Shown: positions 41,026 to 50,129 of the stretch, in pieces
Position numbering within the stretch: the first letter of the stretch is position 1
How the letters are laid out: every line of letters begins with the position of its first letter
NCBI RefSeq assembly: GCF_040274945.1
Contig: NZ_JBEMAR010000004.1
Coordinates: 1 to 64,000 of the forward strand
Source of the DNA: Carnobacterium_B sp040274945
Lineage (GTDB): Bacteria > Bacillota > Bacilli > Lactobacillales > Carnobacteriaceae
DNA: 64,000 nt
Reading direction: 5' to 3'
Translations under genes and position numbers: made by a program
Notes under the pieces: model-generated
The model's database searches: none
What the model saw: the letters and a program-made list of their open reading frames with translations, nothing else
Told to the model about the DNA's origin: nothing

Positions 41026-42510
41026 ATGGCTGGTAGTATTAGTTTTTTAGGATCATATTCAGGTATCGATTCAGCAACAATTGACTCAATGATTGAAGCC
41101 GAATCTGGTAAGCTTGTTCAATATACAAACAAGCAAACAAGCATTACAGCAGAAAAAAATGCTTGGAAAGATATCAATACACGGTTAGATAGTTTGTTTA
41201 CAAAGCTAGGTACTCTCGGAGAGGATAAAACATTTCAATCAAAACTAGCAACATCCAGTGACGAAAGTAAAGTTGGTATTACAGCTAATACAGATTCGAC
41301 AGCAAGTGATTATAGCATTGAAGTATCTCGATTAGCAACGGCAACCCAAACAACATCAGGTGTTATTAGTTCAGCTGCTGGAAAAACAATTAAAGAAAGT
41401 TTGGGGCTAACCGGAACATTTACCATTATAAATCAAGAAAAGGCTGGTCCAGTAGTAGAGGGTGAAACGCCTAAAGTAGGATTTGAAATTGAAATTTTAG
41501 AGAAAGACAGCTTGAAAGATATCGTTGGAAAAATCAATGAAAAATCAAAAGAATCAGGAATACAAGCTAAAATCGTGGATAATAGAATTGTTATGACGGA
41601 TAGTAAAATGGGCGAACGCACAATGTCATTTGAAGGTACATTAACTGCTGGAGGCAACACAGGCACGAGCAGTATGATTGATGAACTAGGGTTAGGAGCA
41701 GACTCAAAACAAGTAGCTGGACAGTCTGCAATACTTAAGATAGACGGTATTGAAATGACTCGCGATACCAATAGTATCAACGATGCTGTCGAAGGTTTAA
41801 CACTTGAACTAAAAGGCGTAACGGAAGCCTCTAAGCCTATTACTATTGGCATTAAAGAAGATATAGATACGTCAGTAAAAGCATTTCAGGAATTTGTGGA
41901 TCAATACAATTCAACGTTAACGTTTATAGGCGATCAATTAGACGTAGGGGATCCTTCAGCAGAAGGGAATACTACTGGAGCACTAGCAGGTGATAGTTCA
42001 TTAATGCGGTTGCAATCAAGTTTGCGTTCCTTAATGACTCAAAGCGTGAATACTGGAAATGCTGCATATAACAATTTAGAATCAATTGGGATTTCAGTAG
42101 ATCGTTATGGTGCCGCAACTCTTGATCCAGGAAAATTAAAAACAGCACTAACAGATGATCCAATAGCTGTGAAAAAAATGTTGTTTCAAACAACTTCAAC
42201 TGAAACAACGAATGTGGATGAGGATGGTAAAGAAACAACTGTAACCACTGAAGTTGAAGTGGGTATGGCTCAAAAAATGCGTGCGCTAGTGGATACGTAT
42301 ATTTCAGAAAAGACTGGGATTATTGCAACTAAATCTGACACATACGATAAATCATTAAAAGATCTTTCTAGCAGTATTACAAAATTCAATGAACGTTTAG
42401 TGAAGAAACGTGAAAATTATGTTGCTATGTTTACCCGCCTAGATACAGCTATGATGGAAGCTGAATCGCAATTAGCTTACTTACAAAGTCAATTTAGTAC
42501 AACAGATTAG
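41026..42510 (+). CDS. fliD: Filament cap protein FliD (HAP2)
   Basis: 494 residues: N-terminal FliD domain (SFLGSYSGIDSATIDSMIEAESGKL with long helices to about 70), a variable beta-rich centre and the C-terminal domain (VKAFQEFVDQYNSTLTFI, LGIS-like NNLESIGISVDRYGAATLD, and long terminal helices ending LAYLQSQFSTTD). It caps the growing filament and promotes flagellin folding. GGAGTGAAATA precedes the ATG. Confidence 0.94.
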   Translation: MAGSISFLGSYSGIDSATIDSMIEAESGKLVQYTNKQTSITAEKNAWKDINTRLDSLFTKLGTLGEDKTFQSKLATSSDESKVGITANTDSTASDYSIEVSRLATATQTTSGVISSAAGKTIKESLGLTGTFTIINQEKAGPVVEGETPKVGFEIEILEKDSLKDIVGKINEKSKESGIQAKIVDNRIVMTDSKMGERTMSFEGTLTAGGNTGTSSMIDELGLGADSKQVAGQSAILKIDGIEMTRDTNSINDAVEGLTLELKGVTEASKPITIGIKEDIDTSVKAFQEFVDQYNSTLTFIGDQLDVGDPSAEGNTTGALAGDSSLMRLQSSLRSLMTQSVNTGNAAYNNLESIGISVDRYGAATLDPGKLKTALTDDPIAVKKMLFQTTSTETTNVDEDGKETTVTTEVEVGMAQKMRALVDTYISEKTGIIATKSDTYDKSLKDLSSSITKFNERLVKKRENYVAMFTRLDTAMMEAESQLAYLQSQFSTTD

Positions 42511-42544
42511 ATAGAATAGCAAAATTAAGGAAGGAGTGCTCATC

Positions 42545-42910
42545 ATGACGACCGATACTCAATGGGCTACACTTCGAACGGATGTATTGGAAAACATTAA
42601 GGCTTTGCTGGATTCATGGAATGGCAGTGCAGAAGAAGCTGTAACACTAATATCTGAAAATGAACGAAATATGGATCAATTAAAGAAGATTGAAGAACAG
42701 TTAAGTGAAGATGAGGCATTTCAGTACACTTCAGTTGAAAAACAACTTCTTAGTGTAATCATTCCAAAACAACAGCAAATGATTGCCACGATTCGCGGCG
42801 AAAAGACAAGCTTGATGAATAAAATGAAACAAATCAACCAAAAAAATAAAGTTAGAGATAATTATGTTTCGGTGCAACGCGCTCCGGTATTTGTAGACAG
42901 AGGCATCTAG
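42545..42910 (+). CDS. FliT-like flagellar export chaperone (tentative)
   Basis: 121 residues, mostly helical (TLRTDVLENIKALLDSWNGSAEEAVTLISENERNMDQLKKIEEQL, EKQLLSVIIPKQQQMIATIRGEKTSLMNKMKQINQKNKV), ending VSVQRAPVFVDRGI. Size, helix content and the Lys/Tyr-then-DRG tail resemble Firmicutes FliT, the FliD chaperone; position between fliD and fliS supports this. ATG at 42545 is chosen because AAGGAGTG lies nine bases upstream. Confidence 0.65.
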   Translation: MTTDTQWATLRTDVLENIKALLDSWNGSAEEAVTLISENERNMDQLKKIEEQLSEDEAFQYTSVEKQLLSVIIPKQQQMIATIRGEKTSLMNKMKQINQKNKVRDNYVSVQRAPVFVDRGI

Positions 42911-42943
42911 TAAAGACTAGGTTAAAAAGCAGGAGGTAAAAGA

Positions 42944-43309
42944 ATGTACCAAAAAAATGGATCAGCGATTTATAAAGAAAATCAAATTTTAAATGCATCT
43001 CCAAAAAAATTGATTGTCCTTTTATATGAAGGTTGCATCAAAAATTTGAAATTAGCTGAAATCAATATTGCTGAAAAGAATATTGAAAAGACAAATCAAG
43101 TATTGATCAAAGCACAAGATATTCTAGCGGAGTTAATGAATACGTTAGACTTTGAAAAAGGTGGAGAGGTTGCAGAAAACCTGTACCGAATGTATGAGTA
43201 CCTTGCTAGTGAATTAGTCAAAGCAAACATATCGAAAAATGTTGAAGACGTCCAACATAGTCGCAAATTAATCGAGGAACTTCGGGATGCTTGGATTGAA
43301 ATTGAGTGA
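42944..43309 (+). CDS. fliS: Flagellin export chaperone FliS
   Basis: 121 residues: MYQKNGSAIYKENQILNASPKKLIVLLYEGCIKNLKLAEINI, a run of helices, and FEKGGEVAENLYRMYEYLASELVKANISKN are the FliS landmarks. It binds the disordered C-terminus of flagellin and prevents early polymerisation. AGGAGGTAAAAGA precedes the ATG. Ends at the terminator 43395-43423. Confidence 0.95.
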   Translation: MYQKNGSAIYKENQILNASPKKLIVLLYEGCIKNLKLAEINIAEKNIEKTNQVLIKAQDILAELMNTLDFEKGGEVAENLYRMYEYLASELVKANISKNVEDVQHSRKLIEELRDAWIEIE

Positions 43310-43394
43310 AATATAAAAAAACAACATTTGTTGATTTTTAGACACATTTTTAAAATGTTTGAAATCATACTGTAAATTGAATGAGATACATCCT

Positions 43395-43423
43395 CCTTAC
43401 TTTAAAAAAAGTAAGGTTTTTTT
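43395..43423 (+). terminator. Rho-independent terminator after fliS
   Basis: A 9-bp perfect stem (43395-43403 with 43408-43416) and a seven-T run. Confidence 0.8.
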
Positions 43424-43552
43424 GTATGAAATTAGAGTAGAACGGCGTTTTGATTTGATGTTCAAATCAATAGGAAATAAATGAGAAAAAATTAAAGAGT
43501 GTAAAAAAACATAGTTGTTTTTTATTACTCTGTAATGTTTCTGTAAAGACTA

Positions 43553-43581
43553 TTGCTGAAAAAAAACAATTAAGATATACT
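43553..43581 (+). promoter_or_regulatory. SigA-type promoter of the flgB operon
   Basis: TTGCTG (43553-43558), 17 bp, TATACT (43576-43581). It should start transcription of the long flgB to flgG run. No sigma-28 element was found here, fitting an early-class operon. Confidence 0.7.
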
Positions 43582-43736
43582 TTCCTAGGGCTGATATGAC
43601 TGCATAGTTAACCATAAAAACGACTAATGATAGTATAAAGATTAATAACGTTTGTATTTTATTAATAAACGATGATAAAAAAAGAATACAATTATAATTT
43701 AGTAAGTTTAAAAATTATTATATGGGAGGAAATACA

Positions 43737-44117
43737 ATGAGTGATCCTACTTTTAATTTAATGAAAAATGCATTAGATGCAGCGTCCATGAGACAAGAAA
43801 TGATTTCAAGTAATATTGCGAATGTTAATACAGCAGACTACAAAGTGAATAAAGTAGAATTTGAAAGTATTTTAGAAAATGTTTCGAATGGTACAGCAAT
43901 GGATAAGACTAACGATCTACATATCGGTTTTGGAAATTTAAATGAAGTGACACCGGTCGTATCAAAAAGGACGGATACTTCAGTAAAAGAGAATGGCAAC
44001 AATGTTGACATCGATATTGAAATGGCTGAAGAAGCGAGCAATAGTATTTATTATAATTCACTGGTGAGTCAATTAAACGCGAAGTACTCTATGTTGCGTA
44101 GTGTAATTACGAAGTAG
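43737..44117 (+). CDS. flgB: Flagellar proximal rod protein FlgB
   Basis: 126 residues from the ATG at 43737, directly after GGGAGGAAATACA. Contains FNLMKNALDAASMRQEMISSNIANVNTADYKVNKVEFE, the rod-protein motif, and the C-terminal EMAEEASNSIYYNSLVSQLNAKYSMLRSVI. First gene of the hook-basal-body operon; it joins FlgC in the proximal rod. Confidence 0.95.
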   Translation: MSDPTFNLMKNALDAASMRQEMISSNIANVNTADYKVNKVEFESILENVSNGTAMDKTNDLHIGFGNLNEVTPVVSKRTDTSVKENGNNVDIDIEMAEEASNSIYYNSLVSQLNAKYSMLRSVITK

Positions 44118-44145
44118 TGCCTAAAAAGATGAAGAAGGTGTAAGA

Positions 44146-44583
44146 ATGTCCATTTTTGATTCGATGCAGATAAATGCGAGCGGGTTAAGTTTAGAACGAT
44201 TGAAGTTAGACACGATTTCAACAAACATTGCAAATGTGAATACCACGCGAACAGAGGACGGCGAAGGTCCTTATTTAAAAAAAGAAGTCGTATTTGAAGA
44301 GAGTTTCAAACAAGTTGAAACGTCTTTAGCCGGTCAAGGTACTGAAAAAAGCTTTGGAGTTAAGCCGACTGAAATTAGAGGAAATACAGAGGACCTCGTG
44401 ATGGAGTACAATCCTACACATCCTGATGCCAATGAAGAAGGCTACGTTCAAATGCCAAACGTGAATATGGCAGATGAAATGATTGATATGATGACGACAT
44501 TGCGTACCTATGACGCTAATGTAACAGCTATGAATGCCAGCAAAGAAATGCTGACTAAAGCCTTGCAAATCACTATTGGGTAA
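44146..44583 (+). CDS. flgC: Flagellar proximal rod protein FlgC
   Basis: 145 residues: FDSMQINASGLSLERLKLDTISTNIANVNTTRTEDGEGPYLKKEVVF at the start and GYVQMPNVNMADEMIDMMTTLRTYDANVTAMNASKEM at the end. The motifs and length match FlgC. GAAGAAGGTGTAAGA precedes the ATG; 28 bp after flgB. Confidence 0.95.
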   Translation: MSIFDSMQINASGLSLERLKLDTISTNIANVNTTRTEDGEGPYLKKEVVFEESFKQVETSLAGQGTEKSFGVKPTEIRGNTEDLVMEYNPTHPDANEEGYVQMPNVNMADEMIDMMTTLRTYDANVTAMNASKEMLTKALQITIG

Positions 44584-44609
44584 TAAAATGAGTTTAGAGG
44601 AGAATTTAA

Positions 44610-44930
44610 ATGAATGTAGATGCACTTTTTAATAACTTAGTAAGTGGGCCAACTCAAACAACTTTAACCGGTGGACTGAATGAACAACCAACAGAAGCGG
44701 CAAATGGTTTATCGTCATTTTCAGGCATGTTGGAAAACGCGATGAGTTCATTAAATGAACAACAAGTTACAGCGGATCAAGGTGTACAAGACTTAATTAC
44801 TGGTAACACAGACAATTTACATAATGTCATGATTCAAACATCAGAGGCACAATTGTCATTAGAATTAGCTTTACAATTAAGAAATAAAGGACTAGAAGCT
44901 TACAACGAAATAAAAAACATGCAATTTTAA
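44610..44930 (+). CDS. fliE: Flagellar hook-basal body protein FliE
   Basis: 106 residues: a Ser/Gly-rich first part, then SSFSGMLENAMSSLNEQQVTADQGVQDLITGNTDNLHNVMIQTSEAQLSLELALQLRNKGLEAYNEIKNMQF, the FliE helices that link the MS-ring to the rod. Length and position between flgC and fliF are standard. Confidence 0.94.
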   Translation: MNVDALFNNLVSGPTQTTLTGGLNEQPTEAANGLSSFSGMLENAMSSLNEQQVTADQGVQDLITGNTDNLHNVMIQTSEAQLSLELALQLRNKGLEAYNEIKNMQF

Positions 44931-44957
44931 TGAGTTTTTGAGGGAGTTATGCTAATA

Positions 44958-46529
44958 ATGGATGGAATGAAGAAAATCTGGACTGGCATCAAAGACGGTT
45001 GGAAGAATTTAGGCAAAGGCAAACAAATGGGGTTAGTTTTTGTTCTCATCTTTATCATCAGTATTGTGTCAGGTTTGACCTATTACACACAAAAGGTAGA
45101 GTATGCCACACTGTTTTCTGATTTGGAAGAAGCTGATGCAGGTACAATCGTTAATGATATAAAGACTAAAGGCATCAAGTATAAGTTAGAAGATGATGGG
45201 ACAACGATATTAATTGATCAAGCTCAAGTAGATACATATAGAATTGAATTGGCTGTAAATGATATGCTGCCAAAGAGTACCACAGGTTTTGAAATATTTG
45301 ATGAAACCAGCATGATGGCGACTGATGAAGACCGTAAAATCATGTACCAAAGAGCTGTCACCGGTGAGTTGGAACGCTCTATTTCTGCTTTGGACTCTAT
45401 TGATCAAGCAAAAGTCATGTTATCACTACCAGAAGACAGTGTTTTTACAAGTGAAGAAAATCAATCACAAGCTTCTGCTTCTATTGTATTGACTCCAATA
45501 AGTGGGACTCAAATCCCAGTGTCTGCAGTTCAAGGAATTGCGTCATTGATTTCTGGAGCAGTTGATAATCTACCGAAAGAAAATATCAAAATTGTTGATA
45601 CAGCGGGTAATTTATTGAGTACGGCATTGGAAGATGAAGGAAATCTAAATGCGACCGATCTGGTTAGCAAATACCAAGCGATCACTAAAAGTTATGAACA
45701 AGAATTGGAACAAAAATTACTCCAAACACTGGGACCAATTTATGGAATGGATAAAATGACGGTTGCAGTAAATGCGGAGATGAATTTTGATTCAAGTGAA
45801 AGCGAGATTATCAATTACGGTGATTCTTCTGTTCGGAGCGAAACGGTTTCTGCAGGTGGTGGAACGATTGATGTTGAAGAAGGCGAAGGGTTTGAAAATA
45901 GTATCAACCAAATTCAAAGTGGTGAAGAAGGTGGAAACTCTACCTATAACCGTACGACGAATTATGAGCTGAATTCGGAAACAACCAATACTATTAAAGC
46001 ACCCGGAGAAGTGGAAAAACTAAGTGCTTCGGTTATTTTTGACGGCAATTTAAATCCAGCTGATCAAGAATCTCTTGAAGCAATCGTGGCTACCACAATT
46101 GGTTCTATTGAAGAACGTGACACCATTTCAATACAAGGGATCGATTTTGCAACCACTACGGATGCAACCGATACTACAGCACCGGAACAATTGAAAAGCA
46201 GTATTCGAGATACACTTCTGCGGTATTGGCCTTATCTTGTAGGAGGATTAGCCATTTTAATTATTCTTATCGTATTGTTACGTCTACTTCGTAAACGAAA
46301 TGATGATGATGAGTTAGATTTCTTTGAGGAGGAAGAACCTGAACCAATCGTACAACCTATGCGACCTATTCAACCAACAGAAGAAGAAAGAAAAGCAAAA
46401 GAACAAGCGGACCTTAAAAGAGAGTTGAATAAAAATATGTCTGAAAAAGAAAGTACAGTAAGAGATTACGCGAAAGAAAGTCCGGAAGGCGCAGCTGACT
46501 TGATTAAAATTTGGATGAAAGATGAGTAG
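44958..46529 (+). CDS. fliF: Flagellar MS-ring protein FliF
   Basis: About 523 residues. The ATG at 44958 sits a normal distance from AGGGAG; the ATG at 44949 is only two bases from it. Membrane segments at about residues 24-45 and 425-446 flank the ring-building domains (YATLFSDLEEADAGTIVNDIKTKGIKYKLEDDGTTILI, ELERSISALDSIDQAKVMLSLPEDSVF). An acidic tail at about 450-460 binds FliG. Confidence 0.95.
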   Translation: MDGMKKIWTGIKDGWKNLGKGKQMGLVFVLIFIISIVSGLTYYTQKVEYATLFSDLEEADAGTIVNDIKTKGIKYKLEDDGTTILIDQAQVDTYRIELAVNDMLPKSTTGFEIFDETSMMATDEDRKIMYQRAVTGELERSISALDSIDQAKVMLSLPEDSVFTSEENQSQASASIVLTPISGTQIPVSAVQGIASLISGAVDNLPKENIKIVDTAGNLLSTALEDEGNLNATDLVSKYQAITKSYEQELEQKLLQTLGPIYGMDKMTVAVNAEMNFDSSESEIINYGDSSVRSETVSAGGGTIDVEEGEGFENSINQIQSGEEGGNSTYNRTTNYELNSETTNTIKAPGEVEKLSASVIFDGNLNPADQESLEAIVATTIGSIEERDTISIQGIDFATTTDATDTTAPEQLKSSIRDTLLRYWPYLVGGLAILIILIVLLRLLRKRNDDDELDFFEEEEPEPIVQPMRPIQPTEEERKAKEQADLKRELNKNMSEKESTVRDYAKESPEGAADLIKIWMKDE

Positions 46530-46537
46530 GTGAAGAT

Positions 46538-47542
46538 ATGAAAGAAGTAGACGGGTTAAAAAAAGCGGCTATATTGCTGATATCTCTAGGCTCAGAAACA
46601 GCAGCCAAAATTATGAAAAGTTTGCCTGACAGCTACATTCAAAAAGTGAGTTATGAAATAGCCAATATTGATTATGTGAACCCAGAAGAACGGGATGCAG
46701 TCATTAATGAATTCATCGAAATGTCTCAAGCAAGAGAATACGTCATCGATGGAGGAATCGATTACGCTAAAAACTTACTGAATATGGCCATTGGTCCTCA
46801 ACGTGCTAAAGAAGTGATCGATATGTTGAATCAAATCCAATTACGTGAGCGTCCATTTAATATTGCACGAAAAGCGGATCCGCAACAACTGACTAATCTG
46901 TTGTTAAATGAGCAACCACAAACTGTGGCTTTGATTTTATGTTACATGCAGCCTGAAAAAGCAGCCATTATTTTAGCTGAATTTCCAATTGAACTGCAAT
47001 CGGAAATTGCTGAAAGAATCGGAACCATCACGAGTACTTCTCCAGCCATTATTGAAAAGATCGAAAAAGTTATTGAAAATAAATTTTCTAATTACATTGA
47101 AAATGATTTGGAAACAGTTGGTGGCGTTCGTACATTAGTAGAGATCTTAAATTCTGTTGGACGAAGCACAGAGAAAAATATCATTAGTGTATTGGAAGAA
47201 AAACAACCCGAATTGGCTGAAGAAATCAAAGCAAGTCTATTTACATTCGAAGATATCATCACTCTTGAAAAAGGCGATGTGCAAAAAGTTCTTAGAGACG
47301 TTAAGAATGACGATTTGGCATTGGCACTTAAAGGCGTATCGGATGAAATCAAGAATTTCGTTTATACCAACCTTTCTTCACGTGCGGTTGAAACCCTTAA
47401 AGAGGATCTTCAATTCATGGGACCTATTCGCTTATCTGCGGTTGAGGAAGCTCAACAACGCATTGTAACCGTGATACGTCGCTTAGATGAAAAAGGCGAG
47501 ATTTACTTGAGAAGAGGCGAACAAGATGCCATTATCTCATAA
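46538..47542 (+). CDS. fliG: Flagellar motor switch protein FliG
   Basis: 334 residues: N-terminal KKAAILLISLGSETAAKIMKSL, a middle EQPQTVALILCYMQPEKAA (the EHPQ-type motif with Gln in place of His) and a C-terminal torque domain with charged residues around SSRAVETLKEDLQFMGPIRLSAVEEAQQRIV. It connects FliF to FliM and takes torque from MotA. Its 3' end overlaps fliH by 17 bases. Confidence 0.96.
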   Translation: MKEVDGLKKAAILLISLGSETAAKIMKSLPDSYIQKVSYEIANIDYVNPEERDAVINEFIEMSQAREYVIDGGIDYAKNLLNMAIGPQRAKEVIDMLNQIQLRERPFNIARKADPQQLTNLLLNEQPQTVALILCYMQPEKAAIILAEFPIELQSEIAERIGTITSTSPAIIEKIEKVIENKFSNYIENDLETVGGVRTLVEILNSVGRSTEKNIISVLEEKQPELAEEIKASLFTFEDIITLEKGDVQKVLRDVKNDDLALALKGVSDEIKNFVYTNLSSRAVETLKEDLQFMGPIRLSAVEEAQQRIVTVIRRLDEKGEIYLRRGEQDAIIS

Positions 47543-48284
47543 GATCATTAAGCAAGGACAGTCTTTTACTCAAGACAGCCGGTCATTTATCCAAACGGAG
47601 ATGACAGCGGACAAGCGTCCTGAAGAGGAAAGTTATTCTAAAGAAGAGCAGATAGTGGAACCCATTGAAGCTCTTCAAGCTAGAGCTTTACTAGATGAAA
47701 CGCGTAAAAAGAAACAAATTATTCTTTCTGAAGCAGAAAATGAAGCGATTAAATTAAAAGAAGCAGCTGAAAAACAAGGGTTTGAAGATGGTAAAACAAA
47801 AGGTTACGAAACGGGTTACACAACGGGCTATGCTATTGGTATGAAACAAGCGGATGAGGAAAGCCAGCGGATGAGAGAAACTATCCGACTAATGTTAAAT
47901 GAAGCACAAGAAGTAGTAGAACATTATTATCAAGCGAAAAAAAATGAATTTATTGAGTTAGCAGGACATATGGCTGAAACTATTGTCCATAAAAACATTG
48001 ATGCTTCATCAGACCAAGTCATGGACTTAATTAAGCCGGTGCTTCACCGTTTGAAGCGAGAAGATCAATTTATTACTTTATTGGTTCGACCAGAACAAAA
48101 AGAATTAGTAAAAGAAAAAGTTAAAGAGTTTGAAAAAGAAAATCAAGATATTCGATTTGCAGTACTATCTGATAATACCTTGGATAAAAACGGTTGTGTA
48201 GTAGAAAATGCTCATGCAATCGTGGATTTACAAGTGAGAAAGCAATTGGATGCCATGATAGATGAGATGAAGAATGTGGAGTGA
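47526..48284 (+). CDS. fliH: Flagellar export regulator FliH
   Basis: 252 residues with a variable N-terminus, a long coiled region including KLKEAAEKQGFEDGKTKGYETGYTTGYAIGMKQADEE (GxxxG repeats) and a C-terminal V-ATPase-E-like domain (IELAGHMAETIVHKNID, VRPEQKELVKEKVKEF). It controls the FliI ATPase. The start overlaps the fliG end by 17 bases with a weak GAGGCG site, suggesting coupling. Confidence 0.92.
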   Translation: MPLSHKIIKQGQSFTQDSRSFIQTEMTADKRPEEESYSKEEQIVEPIEALQARALLDETRKKKQIILSEAENEAIKLKEAAEKQGFEDGKTKGYETGYTTGYAIGMKQADEESQRMRETIRLMLNEAQEVVEHYYQAKKNEFIELAGHMAETIVHKNIDASSDQVMDLIKPVLHRLKREDQFITLLVRPEQKELVKEKVKEFEKENQDIRFAVLSDNTLDKNGCVVENAHAIVDLQVRKQLDAMIDEMKNVE

Positions 48285-48289
48285 CGATA

Positions 48290-49618
48290 ATGTTTGAGAT
48301 TCCTTTTGAAACGTATCACAACCAATTGAATAAAAAGAACTACTACTTAAAGATGGGGAAAGTTAGTCAAGTGACAGGCTTGATTATTAAAGTAGAAGGA
48401 TTAGATGCGTTTGTTGGTGAAGTGTGCGAAATCCACATCAAGTCATCTGGCAGAATTGCATTGAGCGAAGTCGTTGGATTCGTCGATGAAATGGTCTTGT
48501 TGATGCCTTTAGATGAATTAGAAGGCATTGGGCCAGGTTGTTTAGTGAAACCGACTGGTAAAACACTTAAAGTCGAAATCAGTGAAAAATTGTTGGGAAA
48601 TACGTTGGACGGTTTAGGCCGGCCGATGGATACTTCTTTAGAAGTCGATGGCGTGTTTTATGACGTAAATAGAAGTTCACCAAACCCGTTTAAACGAAAA
48701 AAAATCAAAGATGTCATGCCGACCGGGATAAAAGCAATCGATGGAACGCTGACAGTCGGAGAAGGGCAAAGGGTCGGGATATTTGCGGGTAGTGGGGTCG
48801 GAAAAAGCACCTTACTAGGTATGATGGCTCGCTACATTGAAGCCGATGTGATTGTGATTGGTCTGATTGGAGAGCGTGGAAGAGAAGTTCTGGAATTTAT
48901 CGAAAAAGATTTAGGCGAAGAAGGGTACCGGAAATCGGTCGTGGTCTGTGCAACATCTGACATGCCACCACTTGTGCGGTTAAAGGGAGCTTCCGTAGCA
49001 ACTACAATTGCGGAGTATTTTCGAGATCAGGGCAAAAAAGTTGTGTTGATGATGGACTCGGTTACGCGTGTAGCGATGGCACAACGTGAAATTGGGTTGG
49101 CAACTGGCGAGCCACCAACAACTAAAGGGTATACGCCTTCTGTCTTTACGACATTACCTAAGTTGTTAGAACGAAGTGGGATGTCTGAAAATGGCTCAAT
49201 AACGGCCTTTTATACCGTATTGGTTGAGGGAGATGACATGAATGAACCCATTGCCGATTCCGTACGTGGGATCTTAGACGGACATATCGTGTTGTCGCGA
49301 AAAATTGCTTCAGAGAACCATTATCCGGCGATCGATATTCAAAATAGTATTAGCCGTTTGATGAAAGATATTACGACCGATAAACATTCAACAACAGCTG
49401 GGAAATTAAAAGAGAATATGTCTGTGTATTCAGATTCAAAAGATTTGATTGATGTAGGGGCATATCGCAAAGGCAGCAACCCATTAGTCGATCGAGCGGT
49501 TCAGTTAAATACACCGATAAAAGACTTTTTAAAACAACGAGTGGATGAACGGTATGCATTTGATGAAGTTGTTGACCAGTTAAAAACGCTCTTTGAAGTA
49601 CAGCAATTCGTCAATTAA
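48290..49618 (+). CDS. fliI: Flagellum-specific ATPase FliI
   Basis: 442 residues from the ATG at 48290 (GGAG eight bases upstream; a GTG at 48281 is the alternative). F1-beta-like ATPase: Walker A in VGIFAGSGVGKSTLLG, VIGLIGERGREVLEFIE, VVLMMDSVTRVAMAQREIGLATGEPPTTKGYTPSVF. It energises and orders export through the flagellar type III gate with FliH and FliJ. Confidence 0.97.
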   Translation: MFEIPFETYHNQLNKKNYYLKMGKVSQVTGLIIKVEGLDAFVGEVCEIHIKSSGRIALSEVVGFVDEMVLLMPLDELEGIGPGCLVKPTGKTLKVEISEKLLGNTLDGLGRPMDTSLEVDGVFYDVNRSSPNPFKRKKIKDVMPTGIKAIDGTLTVGEGQRVGIFAGSGVGKSTLLGMMARYIEADVIVIGLIGERGREVLEFIEKDLGEEGYRKSVVVCATSDMPPLVRLKGASVATTIAEYFRDQGKKVVLMMDSVTRVAMAQREIGLATGEPPTTKGYTPSVFTTLPKLLERSGMSENGSITAFYTVLVEGDDMNEPIADSVRGILDGHIVLSRKIASENHYPAIDIQNSISRLMKDITTDKHSTTAGKLKENMSVYSDSKDLIDVGAYRKGSNPLVDRAVQLNTPIKDFLKQRVDERYAFDEVVDQLKTLFEVQQFVN

Positions 49619-49629
49619 AGTGACTTGGG

Positions 49630-50073
49630 GTGAACGATATAGCAAACTACAAATTTTCAATGGAAAAAGTTCTCGACTGGCGGTCAGATACCGAGGAAGA
49701 GAAAAAAAAGAACTTAGGGCAAGTTCAACAGCATAAAGATCAACAAGAAACTATTCTGCAACGGTTGATAGGTGAAAATATTAAAATAAAAAATGACAGT
49801 TTATCGACTAATCGCATCGATGTATTGCGTCGCCAACATCTCTATAAAAATATGATTGATGAGAAAATCATTCATCAAAAAAATCTCATTACTAAAGCTG
49901 AAAAAGAAGTAGAAGTGGCTCGTTTTGAGTTAATGGAAGCCCATAAAGATCGAAAAGTCATGGAAAAGTTAAAAGAAAAAGAATACATATTTTTGATGGA
50001 AAAAGAGAAACACGAAGAGCAGAAACAATTAGATGAGATGGCTACCTTAAGTTTCGGGAAAACCTATTATTAA
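49630..50073 (+). CDS. fliJ: Flagellar export protein FliJ
   Basis: A 147-residue, highly charged coiled coil (FSMEKVLDWRSDTEEEKKKNLGQVQQHKDQQETILQRLI, then KEVEVARFELMEAHKDRKVMEKLKEKEYIFLMEKEKHEEQKQLDEMA) as expected of FliJ, the stalk of the FliI ring. GTG start with a weak site (TTGGG). Located directly after fliI and before fliK, the standard order. Confidence 0.88.
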   Translation: MNDIANYKFSMEKVLDWRSDTEEEKKKNLGQVQQHKDQQETILQRLIGENIKIKNDSLSTNRIDVLRRQHLYKNMIDEKIIHQKNLITKAEKEVEVARFELMEAHKDRKVMEKLKEKEYIFLMEKEKHEEQKQLDEMATLSFGKTYY

Positions 50074-50129
50074 TAGACCTATTCATAAGTAAATGGACTT
50101 ATTACCCATTGAAAGGAGGTGAAAAAGAA

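Larger units (their letters stand above)
43310..43736 (+). other. Intergenic region ahead of flgB
   Basis: No coding frame. It holds the fliS terminator (43395-43423) and a SigA promoter (43553-43581) that starts the hook-basal-body operon. The leader of about 150 bases after the promoter is AT-rich and shows no obvious regulatory fold. Confidence 0.6.

Noticed and set aside
41433..41852. 139-residue minus-strand frame inside fliD
   Set aside because: Antisense to a confident gene, composition typical of a mirrored frame (Ser/Pro/Ile rich), no start signal.
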